DNA of 32,195 nt from CAUZSN01 sp963582345. GTDB lineage: Bacteria > Planctomycetota > Planctomycetia > Planctomycetales > Planctomycetaceae. A program made the position numbers and the translations under genes. Under the pieces are notes generated by a model. The model ran no database searches. It was not told the DNA's origin and was given only the letters and a program-made list of their open reading frames with translations. The stretch lies in assembly GCA_963582345.1 (NCBI GenBank), contig CAUZSN010000018.1, positions 1 to 32,195 on the forward strand. The letters are read 5' to 3'. Positions within the stretch are counted from its first letter, which is position 1. Each line of letters opens with the position of its first letter. Below, one piece after another: positions 24,905-32,195 of the stretch.

Positions 24905-26509
24905 ATGAATGACACAGTCTTGCTAACCGCAATCATTTTTGCTCCGACTCTAGGAGCCTTTGGTTTGTGGGTCTTCGACAAGAAATCTGTCGAAGAGATG
25001 AAGACCTTTGCGTTCGGCGTTACGGCGTTGACATTCGTCCTGACGTTGTTCTTGTGGAATGCCTACGACCCCACCGACGGCGGCATTCAGCCGGTCCTGG
25101 AAGATGGGCAGCGTGGAATCGCATATCCTTGGATCAGCAACTGGAATATCAACTACCGATTGGGCTACGACGGTATCAGCGTTCCGTTGATCTTGCTGAC
25201 TAGTCTGATCAGCATGTTGGCCATGTTGGCATCGTGGAACATTGACAAAATGGTACGCGGTTATCTGAGCCTGTTTCTGCTGTTGGAAACAGGCATGTTG
25301 GGGGTTTTTTTGGCGTTGGACTTTTTTTTGTTCTACGTCTTTTGGGAAGTCATGCTGTTGCCGATGTATTTCCTGATCGGCGTCTGGGGCGGACCTCGCA
25401 AAGAGTATGCGGCGATGAAATTCTTCCTATACACGCTATTCGGCAGTGTGTTGATACTGATTGCGATTCTGATGTTCTACTTTGGCAGTTCGAAACTTCC
25501 CGAAGGCTCGACGTTCAATATGATGACGCTCATGGCGATCGGACAGGGAAAAGTCGACGGAATCTCGTGGAATGAATATATCCCGAACATGCAGATCATT
25601 GCATTCATACTGTTGTTTATCGGGTTTGCCATTAAAATTCCAACGTTTCCATTTCATACCTGGTTGCCGGATGCCCACGTCGAGGCCCCCACGCCAATAA
25701 GCATGATCTTAGCTGGCGTCCTACTCAAAATGGGCGGCTATGGCATCATTCGGATTGCATTTCCCATATGTCCAGAAGGAGCACTGCAGGCGGCTTACAC
25801 ATTGGTGGCCATTGGAGCAATCAGCATTATTTACGGCGCGTTTGCCGCCATGGCACAGACGGACTTCAAACGGCTGGTCGCGTACAGTTCCGTCAGCCAC
25901 ATGGGCTACGTGCTCATCGGAATCGCTGTCTGGAAGATTCACGATGTGGCGGGGACTAATTATTGGCAGATGGGTATGAATGGAGCCATGTTCCAGATGC
26001 TGGCTCACGGAATCTCGTCGGCCGGCATGTTCTTCATGGTTGGTGTGCTTTACGATCGAGTGCATCATCGGGACTTAAACCAGTTCGGTGGCTTATCCAG
26101 ATTGATGCCGCTTTACACCGGTTTGTCGATCGGAATTTTCTTTGCCGCCTTGGGTTTGCCGGGATTATGCGGATTCATTGGCGAGGTCTTTGTCGTATTG
26201 AGCGCCTGGAACTTCCACCCGGTGTTGGCCATCATTGCGGCGGCGGGTGTGATCCTAACGGCGGGGTACATTTTATGGACCATCCAACGAGTGTTTCTGG
26301 GACCAGAATACAAGGGGCCGCATGCAGAAAGTCTTTCGCCCATTACTACGCGTGAGGCAGCGATTGCCGTGGTCTTGGTTTTCTTTGCAGTTTTGTTGGG
26401 CGTATATCCTAACGTGATGTTTTACCTGATGGATGAATCCATCGAGAACCTGGTTGACTCACTCGAATCGGCCGTATCGTCCGCTGGATTGGGTGTGTTG
26501 GAAAATTAA
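24905..26509 (+). CDS. nuoM: NADH-quinone oxidoreductase subunit M
   Basis: This 534-aa antiporter-like subunit pumps protons in the membrane arm. It keeps FWEVMLLPMYFLIG (E148), FAIKIPTFPFHTWLPDA (241-257, with K244) and VEAPTPISMILAGVLLKMGGYG. Helix count and length match the family (about 14 helices, around 500 aa). It starts 49 bp after nuoL. Confidence 0.95.
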   Translation: MNDTVLLTAIIFAPTLGAFGLWVFDKKSVEEMKTFAFGVTALTFVLTLFLWNAYDPTDGGIQPVLEDGQRGIAYPWISNWNINYRLGYDGISVPLILLTSLISMLAMLASWNIDKMVRGYLSLFLLLETGMLGVFLALDFFLFYVFWEVMLLPMYFLIGVWGGPRKEYAAMKFFLYTLFGSVLILIAILMFYFGSSKLPEGSTFNMMTLMAIGQGKVDGISWNEYIPNMQIIAFILLFIGFAIKIPTFPFHTWLPDAHVEAPTPISMILAGVLLKMGGYGIIRIAFPICPEGALQAAYTLVAIGAISIIYGAFAAMAQTDFKRLVAYSSVSHMGYVLIGIAVWKIHDVAGTNYWQMGMNGAMFQMLAHGISSAGMFFMVGVLYDRVHHRDLNQFGGLSRLMPLYTGLSIGIFFAALGLPGLCGFIGEVFVVLSAWNFHPVLAIIAAAGVILTAGYILWTIQRVFLGPEYKGPHAESLSPITTREAAIAVVLVFFAVLLGVYPNVMFYLMDESIENLVDSLESAVSSAGLGVLEN

Positions 26510-26553
26510 CCGCAGCTGATGGAGTTGCGGTGACGGTATGAAACTGAACCACA

Positions 26554-28266
26554 ATGAACTTTGAGTCAATCGTCGATCTTCTGATCCAGGAAACGACGAG
26601 GACGTCATTAGGACGCTTTGCGCCCGAATTGGTGATCTGCGTAACGATCATCGCGCTGTTATTCGTGCGATTGCTTAATGCCGATCGTCGGCTGCCCACG
26701 TATTGGGTCTCTTTGATCGGTTCTCTGATCGCTTTTGTCTTTGCATTCGGTCAGTTCACTTTTTTGCAGTCTGACGGTGCTCAACCTTCAGGACTGTTCG
26801 GGTGGATTTTTCAAGGACTTTATTATTTGATGAATTTGGATGAGGGGAGCATTCACACTCCCGCTTCATTCTTTACAGGCCTGTTGGTCTTCGACCAGTT
26901 CACGGTCTTTTTCCGAGTATTTTTGCTGTTGTTTTTGATTCTGGTCATCGCACTGACGGTCTTGAGCGGGATTCCGGACACCGAAGACGGTCCCGACTTT
27001 TACACCCTGCTGTTCGGAGCAGTGATCGGCATGATGTTAATGGTGAGTGCTAATCATCTGCTGATCTTGTTTTTGGGCGTCGAGATGGCCAGCGTGCCCA
27101 GTTACGTGATGGTCGGATTTCTGAAAGGGCGGCGCCAGAGCAGCGAGGCGTCGCTGAAATTCGTCGTTTACGGAGCGGGCACTGCTGGGGTTATGTTGTA
27201 TGGCATTAGTTTGTTGGCTGGACTGTTAGGTACCGCGAACTTTCCGGAGCTGGCGGCTCGGTTGAGCGACCTTTTGGCCGGTCAGTCCGAAGTGGGAATG
27301 TCGAATCCAAACGTCCGGGCGGTTGTATTGGCGATTATGATGGTCCTGGTCGGATTGGCGTTCAAGCTGTCCGTCGTGCCGTTCCATTTCTGGTGTCCTG
27401 ATGCATTTGAAGGTGCTTCGGCCGAGGTGGCCGGGTTCCTGTCTGTTGCGTCCAAAGCTGCTGCGTTCGCGTTGTTGGTGCGATTCTGCATGGCCTTTGT
27501 CGGAGGTGAAACAGAAGGATTGCAAAGCGTCTATCTCTCGTTAGGCATTGGACTGGGCGTCATTGCGGCTGTCACTTGCACCTTTGGAAATCTGGCCGCT
27601 TACGCGCAAACAAACATCAAACGGTTGCTCGCCTATTCGACAATCGCGCATGCCGGGTACATGCTGATGGCGGTCGCCGCGCTGTTGGTGATCCTGAATG
27701 CTCCGTTCAGCGGAGGGTTCGATGCGGACTGGAGAAACACAGAAGCACGTCGCTGTGTCGAAGGTCTCCTGTACTACCTGTGCGTCTACCTGTTCATGAA
27801 CTTGGGCGCTTTCGCCATCGTGGCCTTGATCCGCAACGAAATATTCAGCGAGGAAATTAAAGATTATGACGGATTGGCTCAACAAGCGCCGCTATTGTGT
27901 GTGTGTATGGGCATTTGCTTATTCAGCTTGGTTGGCATGCCTCCGTTGGGAGGGTTCATCGGGAAGTTCATGATCTTCGCGTCATTGTTTGAAGCAGGCA
28001 ACGTTCACACATCAATGTGGGCAATTCTGGTGATTGGCAGTCTGAACACGGTCTTCAGTTTGTTTTATTACGTCCGGGTCTTGAGGGCGATGTTCATGAC
28101 AGATCGTCCGGAAAGAGCCCCGATTGTCGACTTGCCTTTCAAACCAATTGGACTCTATGTGACGATGATCACACTGCCGATATTGGTACTGGGTATGGGT
28201 GGAAGATTGTTTATGGATGGGCTGAGCCAAACAGCCAACAGTGTCGCGTCTGTTTTATTCCGGTAG
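26554..28266 (+). CDS. nuoN: NADH-quinone oxidoreductase subunit N
   Basis: This 570-aa antiporter-like subunit is next to NuoM and NuoK in the complex. Motifs are LGVEMASVPSYVMVGF (E177) followed by SSEASLKFVVYGAGTAGVMLYG, then LAFKLSVVPFHFWCPDAFEG with the conserved lysine. It is about 80 residues longer than E. coli NuoN because of an N-terminal lead and loops such as that near 70-105 and an insert near 385-405. It is the last nuo gene here; two further genes follow closely. Confidence 0.95.
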   Translation: MNFESIVDLLIQETTRTSLGRFAPELVICVTIIALLFVRLLNADRRLPTYWVSLIGSLIAFVFAFGQFTFLQSDGAQPSGLFGWIFQGLYYLMNLDEGSIHTPASFFTGLLVFDQFTVFFRVFLLLFLILVIALTVLSGIPDTEDGPDFYTLLFGAVIGMMLMVSANHLLILFLGVEMASVPSYVMVGFLKGRRQSSEASLKFVVYGAGTAGVMLYGISLLAGLLGTANFPELAARLSDLLAGQSEVGMSNPNVRAVVLAIMMVLVGLAFKLSVVPFHFWCPDAFEGASAEVAGFLSVASKAAAFALLVRFCMAFVGGETEGLQSVYLSLGIGLGVIAAVTCTFGNLAAYAQTNIKRLLAYSTIAHAGYMLMAVAALLVILNAPFSGGFDADWRNTEARRCVEGLLYYLCVYLFMNLGAFAIVALIRNEIFSEEIKDYDGLAQQAPLLCVCMGICLFSLVGMPPLGGFIGKFMIFASLFEAGNVHTSMWAILVIGSLNTVFSLFYYVRVLRAMFMTDRPERAPIVDLPFKPIGLYVTMITLPILVLGMGGRLFMDGLSQTANSVASVLFR

Positions 28267-28287
28267 GAGTCTGTCGAATTCGAATCC

Positions 28288-28722
28288 ATGGACGAACATA
28301 CACAACTGAATCAGGTTTTGATCAGTCTGACTCGAAGCCTGTTGCAGTACGTTGGGGAATGCTTTCCATGGACCGCTGCCAAAGCGGCGCCAAAGCAGGA
28401 ATCGATCAGGCAGTTGATTGCTCGACAGAAGACTCACATTGCTCGGTTGACTGCCTACCTTGACTCGCGGCAAGTGACGGTCGACTTCGGAACGTTTCCG
28501 ACCAATTACACGTCCCTGCACTACCTAGCGCTCGATCATTTGCTCACCCAACTTGTCGACAGCGAGCAGAAACTAATTCAGGAAGTGGAACAGTCAATTC
28601 AGAAATGTGCCGGCGATGCGGACGCTGTGGCAATCCTTGAGCAGGCATTGGCTGACGAGTGTCAAAACCTGACCGTATTGCAGGATCTGGCCCATTCCCC
28701 CTCCGCCAACAGTGTGGCTTGA
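28288..28722 (+). CDS. Small helical protein of unknown function
   Basis: This 144-aa soluble, almost entirely alpha-helical protein has no signal peptide. The first helix block (1-30) is followed by ESIRQLIARQKTHIARLTAYLDSRQ. A loop DFGTFPTNYTSLHYLALDHLLTQLVDSEQKL leads to a last helix block with E and D residues. The order of helices and the YTSLHYLALDHLLTQL region give it a look of a small helical bundle, but metal-binding EXXH pairs are not evident. It sits 21 bp after nuoN and 2 bp before tatD. I do not recognise the family. Confidence 0.7.
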   Translation: MDEHTQLNQVLISLTRSLLQYVGECFPWTAAKAAPKQESIRQLIARQKTHIARLTAYLDSRQVTVDFGTFPTNYTSLHYLALDHLLTQLVDSEQKLIQEVEQSIQKCAGDADAVAILEQALADECQNLTVLQDLAHSPSANSVA

Positions 28723-28724
28723 TC

Positions 28725-29516
28725 ATGCAATTGATCGACACGCACGCCCATTTGGATGAAGAGGCATTCGATCTGGATCGCGATCAGGTCGTTGCACGCG
28801 CCGTGAAATCCGGACTTTCGGCAATCGTCACGATTGGTACAACTGCAGAAAGCAGCCGGCAAGCTGTCAAATTGGCCCAGGCCCATCGAATCGTCTTCGC
28901 CACCATTGGAATTCAACCGAATTACGTGACCGAGGCTAAACCGTGCGATTGGGAAGTCATCGAACAATTGGTGACACAACCCAAAGTCGTAGCGATTGGC
29001 GAGACCGGATTGGACCGCTATCGGGATTACACTCCGTTTGAGCAGCAGATTGAATACTTTAAGCGGCATATCGAACTGTCCAGAACACACGACCTTCCAT
29101 TCGTCGTGCATTGCCGTGACGCCGAATCCGACGTTGTGAGCGCACTGCGTACAGCGGCCGAAATGGGAACTCTTCGAGGCGTGATGCATTCGTACACGGG
29201 CGACATGCAGATGGTCTGCGAGTGCCTTAATCTGGGGCTGTTTATTTCGTTCGCCGGTATAGTGACGTTCAAGAAGAGCGAAGAATTGCGAGCCGTGGCC
29301 GCACAAATACCATTGGATCGGCTGCTGGTTGAAACAGATGCGCCGTATCTGGCTCCAATGCCGCACCGCGGCAAAAGAAACGAGCCGTGCCACGTCCGCC
29401 ACACATGTGAATGTTTGGCCAGAGTTCACGGAATTACACTTGAGGAAATGGCTGCGCAAACAGCGAAGAATGCCCGTGAGCTATTTGGATTGGTTGCACC
29501 AGCTTCCGTACCGTAA
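28725..29516 (+). CDS. tatD: TatD-family metal-dependent hydrolase
   Basis: This 263-aa TIM-barrel hydrolase (nuclease or quality-control type) uses two metal ions. Residues seen are DTHAHLD (H7, H9), IGETGLD (E93), VVHCRD (H129), MHSYTG (H155) and ETDAPYLAP (D205). The usual GIHPH motif reads GIQPN here (61-65), a substitution in a conserved but not metal-ligating spot as far as I can judge. A longer frame from 28659 would overlap the previous gene; the ATG at 28725 fits the family start MxLIDTHAHLD. It is 2 bp after the helical protein, so it probably shares the nuo transcript. Confidence 0.92.
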   Translation: MQLIDTHAHLDEEAFDLDRDQVVARAVKSGLSAIVTIGTTAESSRQAVKLAQAHRIVFATIGIQPNYVTEAKPCDWEVIEQLVTQPKVVAIGETGLDRYRDYTPFEQQIEYFKRHIELSRTHDLPFVVHCRDAESDVVSALRTAAEMGTLRGVMHSYTGDMQMVCECLNLGLFISFAGIVTFKKSEELRAVAAQIPLDRLLVETDAPYLAPMPHRGKRNEPCHVRHTCECLARVHGITLEEMAAQTAKNARELFGLVAPASVP

Positions 29517-29609
29517 GATAAAACTCTAACGCTGGTACGACAGAGGAGAAATGGGTCGCGGTTATAGGTAGTTCAAGAGTGGCATCAGGCAGTCTTGGGA
29601 ACGATTTTC

Positions 29610-29849
29610 ATGAACGCCTCTCGAAGCACCAATGGTCAGCCAAACGCTGGTACGTTGTTGGCATTAGTCGGGCTCATGCTCGTCGCTGGCGGTTTGCTGG
29701 CATTGATGGCCATGGTGATGCCGGGGCTATTCGGAATACTATTGGTTATTTGGGCCTTCTTGTTCTTCGGTTTATTTCATTATTTCGTTTGGGGCTGGTG
29801 GATGACGGCACGACGTGACGACGGAGACGACGAATCGGACAGTGAATAA
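29610..29849 (+). CDS. Small two-helix membrane protein of unknown function
   Basis: This 79-aa protein has a polar N-terminus (14 residues) and two hydrophobic helices (about 15-36 and 38-60), then YFVWGWW and an acidic tail (DDGDDESDSE). A start at TTG 29595 is also possible. It lies between tatD and miaA on the same strand, 59 bp before miaA. Composition is typical of a real membrane protein, but no family is recognised. Confidence 0.55.
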   Translation: MNASRSTNGQPNAGTLLALVGLMLVAGGLLALMAMVMPGLFGILLVIWAFLFFGLFHYFVWGWWMTARRDDGDDESDSE

Positions 29850-29908
29850 AGGAGCTGTGATGGTCGGGACACGCGTCAGTTCAAACTGACCCGCTACCAA
29901 ATAACGGC

Positions 29909-30856
29909 ATGTACTTCGACTTAGAAATCCTACATAAATGCTGGTTCCTTACCGGACCGACGGCGTGCGGCAAGAGCGAAGTTAGCATTGAGTTGGCCGA
30001 GCTGCTGGATGCTGAAATCGTTTCGTTGGACTCTATGTCACTCTATCACGGGATGGACATCGGTACGGCTAAACCGACGCACGAATCGCGTTGCCGCGTT
30101 CCTCATCACCTGATTGACATCATTCAGCCGCATGAAAAGTACAGCTTGGCTGAATATGTCGTGGCTGCAGAATCGGCTTGCCGGGCTATCCTTGGACGTG
30201 GGCGCATTCCATTGTTCGTTGGCGGAACGGCATTGTATTTACGAAGCATCCTGCGCGGTGTGTTCCGCAGTCCACCCGCCGACTGGCAGTACCGGCGGCA
30301 GTTGGAACAAGAATCTATCGAGCATGAGCCACGGTACTTGCACCAACTGCTGAGCAACATCGACTCGAATGCGGCAGCGTCGTTGCATCCAAATGATACT
30401 CGGCGATTGATTCGTGCCCTGGAAGTATATCGCGCGACCGGACAAACACTTTCACAGCAGCAACAACAATCTCCCCTGCCGTCCGATCAGCGTCCACGGC
30501 ACGTGTTTTGGCTGTCGCCGCCGCGTGAATGGTTGTACGACAGGATTAATTGTCGTGTTCTATCCATGATTTCGTCCGGATTAGTTGAGGAAGTGCAGCA
30601 ACTTGTTTCCGAAGGAAATTCTCTAAGTCGCACGGCACGTCAAGCCCTAGGATATAAGGAGATCATCGATTACCTTGAGGGCGATATCAATCTTGACGAG
30701 GCGCTTAAACAGATTCAAACACGAACGAGACAATTTGCGAAACGTCAGCACACGTGGTTCCGAAACCTAATTGAATGCACGGCGATTGATATTTCGGGTG
30801 TCGAGCAGCCACGTGAATTGGCCGAACGGTTAGTACGCATTTCACAGCAGGCGTAA
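29909..30856 (+). CDS. miaA: tRNA dimethylallyltransferase
   Basis: The enzyme transfers a dimethylallyl group to N6 of A37 in tRNAs that read codons starting with U. It has 315 aa, the family norm. Motifs are P-loop GPTACGKS (16-23), DSMSLYHGMDIGTAKP (41-56), VGGTALYL (104-111), HPNDTRRLIRALEVYRATG (160-178), QALGYKE (245-251) and TRQFAKRQHTWFR (272-284). All catalytic elements look intact. It converges with the patatin gene; a weak inverted repeat lies between them. Confidence 0.96.
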   Translation: MYFDLEILHKCWFLTGPTACGKSEVSIELAELLDAEIVSLDSMSLYHGMDIGTAKPTHESRCRVPHHLIDIIQPHEKYSLAEYVVAAESACRAILGRGRIPLFVGGTALYLRSILRGVFRSPPADWQYRRQLEQESIEHEPRYLHQLLSNIDSNAAASLHPNDTRRLIRALEVYRATGQTLSQQQQQSPLPSDQRPRHVFWLSPPREWLYDRINCRVLSMISSGLVEEVQQLVSEGNSLSRTARQALGYKEIIDYLEGDINLDEALKQIQTRTRQFAKRQHTWFRNLIECTAIDISGVEQPRELAERLVRISQQA

Positions 30857-30881
30857 CACATTCAGAGACTCGTCAATGTGT
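30856..30881. terminator. Weak bidirectional hairpin between convergent genes
   Basis: ACACATT (30856-30862) and AATGTGT (30875-30881) form a 7-bp inverted repeat in the 35-bp gap between miaA and the patatin gene. It is AT-rich and has no long T-run, so terminator function is a guess from position. Confidence 0.25.
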
Positions 30882-30891
30882 ATCCAGCATT

Positions 30892-31782
30892 TTAATATGC
30901 GAACGTTGTATTCAATTGGGGCAATGTTTTTCGTGCAGCCTCGCGGCCGGCCTGCAGCGCGTCCTCAGGAGATGAAAAATCGAACCACTCAATACTTGAT
31001 AAGTCGGGATGGATGACCAAATCAGCTTCCTCAATGACATGCTTTCGAAATAGGGCTTCGCCAATTTCATCCATGCGCATTAAGACGTCCATAGCGGTAT
31101 CACAGTGCGGCAAACGCTTCAATTCAGTACTAATGTCGATTGCGACCAGACACCGTGGTGAGTACGAGCGAGCTAGCGTTGTTGGCAGCGAGTAGAACAC
31201 GCCAATGTCACAAAGCAGCATATCATCGAATTTCACCGGCGGCCAGATCCCCGGAAGCGACGAGGACGCTCGTACCGCATCACGAACGGGTCCTTTTTCG
31301 AGGATCACGTTATGACCGCTCCGCAAATCGACGGCTACGATACTCAGTGGGATATTCGCATCGGCGATGTCAGCGTCGGGGAGCAAATTATTGACGACGT
31401 CTTGTAAAATGATGCCGGGCAGCAAAGCGGGTCTGGTCGCGACTCGGTGAAAGTGCCGGTTGGCTCGCAAATAATCCATTATACGATTGTACCAACTGAA
31501 CACTCCGCCCGTCGTTTGGTCGTCGGCTGTTGGCCTGACACCGAAGAGGACTTGCTGGTGATGCTGAAACGTTGGCGAGAGTACGTACTTCAGTATGATC
31601 TGCTGCGCCCGCTTGATGTCCGGTTCGAACGCATAGACTGCTCCGGCCAGGCTGCCGATACTGATGCCAACAATCCGCTCGATCGTATAACCGGCGTCTA
31701 GAAGCACCTCGATGACACCCAGATGGGCGACTCCACGTGCTCCACCACCTCCTAACGCCAAAGTAATCGATCGCGATTCCAT
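30892..31782 (-). CDS. Patatin-like phospholipase family protein
   Basis: This is a 296-aa protein from ATG 31782; a TTG at 31800 would add six residues. It is a serine hydrolase of the patatin fold: oxyanion loop GGGGARG (11-17), nucleophile elbow GISIGS (S41) and the catalytic aspartate in CDIGVF (D192). The usual D-G-G/A reads D-I-G here. The domain fills most of the protein, with no signal peptide, so it is probably cytoplasmic or peripheral. Substrate would be a phospholipid or other acyl ester. The C-terminal helix region (GREAARKTLPQL) is as in bacterial RssA-like proteins. Confidence 0.87.
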   Translation of the reverse strand: MESRSITLALGGGGARGVAHLGVIEVLLDAGYTIERIVGISIGSLAGAVYAFEPDIKRAQQIILKYVLSPTFQHHQQVLFGVRPTADDQTTGGVFSWYNRIMDYLRANRHFHRVATRPALLPGIILQDVVNNLLPDADIADANIPLSIVAVDLRSGHNVILEKGPVRDAVRASSSLPGIWPPVKFDDMLLCDIGVFYSLPTTLARSYSPRCLVAIDISTELKRLPHCDTAMDVLMRMDEIGEALFRKHVIEEADLVIHPDLSSIEWFDFSSPEDALQAGREAARKTLPQLNTTFAY

Positions 31783-31918
31783 TTTCGTATCATCAGCCAA
31801 GTCGGAAGTTCGATTTCGAACATTGGGAAAAACGTGAGTGATCTGACTGCGTTGGATTTTTCCAGGTCATTTATCAGTCACGCCGTCCTGAATTTCTGTT
31901 ATGTTTCACAAAACTGCA

Positions 31919-31950
31919 ATAAATTGCGAGTGAAGTAGCTCGCAATTTAT
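31919..31950 (-). terminator. Stem-loop after the right-edge gene
   Basis: A perfect 12-bp stem, ATAAATTGCGAG (31919-31930) with CTCGCAATTTAT (31939-31950), encloses an 8-nt loop. Read leftward it follows the stop codon of the edge frame by about 25 bp and leads into TTGCAGTTTTG. The weak T-tract makes it a moderate terminator candidate. Confidence 0.4.
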
Positions 31951-31974
31951 GTCGAAAGTGTAGTACCAATAAAC

Positions 31975-32195
31975 CTAATTTCGACACTCCAATTCAATGT
32001 TGTGTTCAGCAAGGACCTTCGACTCAGCTGCGTACTCATCACCGATTGCCAGTCCGCAGGTGCCGGTGGATCTTTTAAACTCGATAAAATCCTGACATTC
32101 ACTTGCAGCACCATTTTTGACACTCATTCTCAGAACGCACGTCGTGATAGATGTCATATCGGTATCCGGTGTTGAGCGGTGGATCTGTAAATATG
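31975..32195 (-). CDS. Partial open frame cut by the window edge
   Basis: This frame is open from the right edge to a TAG at 31975-31977, at least 72 codons. An internal ATG at 32157 would give 60 aa, but the frame continues upstream of it without a stop, so the visible part may be the C-terminus of a longer gene. The sequence is mixed polar with four cysteines (VLRMSVKNGAASECQDFIEF, GTCGLAIGDEYA, LECRN). No family recognised. The downstream stem-loop supports transcription. Confidence 0.35.
   Translation of the reverse strand, partial: YLQIHRSTPDTDMTSITTCVLRMSVKNGAASECQDFIEFKRSTGTCGLAIGDEYAAESKVLAEHNIELECRN

Noticed and set aside
28662..29459. 265-aa minus-strand frame
   Set aside because: It is the antisense shadow of tatD, which has all its catalytic motifs.

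Overview
This window looks like chromosomal DNA of a planctomycete, most likely of the Pirellula/Rhodopirellula group. The base composition is moderate by eye. The evidence is the company of protein types: a DUF11 lipoprotein carrying a DEYLFDGGDR motif, membrane-anchored von Willebrand A (VWA) proteins, a PQQ-type beta-propeller opening with a WPGFRGPNRDGV segment, a LolA-like secreted protein, and a split complex I operon. Many start codons lack a clear Shine-Dalgarno sequence, and several genes appear to use TTG or GTG. No CRISPR array, phage or transposase gene was found.

Layout. 1-400: tRNA-Ala(GGC) on the minus strand, with its own promoter and a probable terminator. 417-3908 (-): one polypeptide that fuses an LplT-like transporter, a PlsC-type acyltransferase and an acyl-ACP/acyl-CoA synthetase, for lysophospholipid uptake and re-acylation. 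4406-5518 (-): a membrane-anchored VWA protein. 5865-8486 (+): a DUF393 protein, a small membrane protein and a membrane-anchored beta-propeller protein. 8532-10705 (-): a tungstate-type ABC importer, tupA-tupB-tupC. 10974-14315 (-): three exported proteins ending in a strong terminator; two share an undescribed domain and one is a DUF11 lipoprotein.

14612-19907 (+): a six-gene envelope cluster encoding a LolA-like protein, a VWA protein, a TPR-like secreted protein, ExbB and two ExbD proteins. It is divergent from the lipoprotein cluster. ExbB and both ExbDs keep the residues expected of a proton channel, but no TonB, TolA, TolB or Pal is present. The membrane-anchored VWA protein is therefore a candidate non-canonical effector of the motor. 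I regard this as the most interesting system here.

20268-28266 (+): nuoH, J, K, L, M and N, the membrane arm of complex I. nuoI and the hydrophilic-arm genes are absent. The run continues with a small helical protein, tatD, a small membrane protein and miaA. 30892-31782 (-): a patatin-like hydrolase. The right edge cuts a minus-strand open frame that is followed by a stem-loop.

All functional calls come from reading motifs and gene order; no database search was run.
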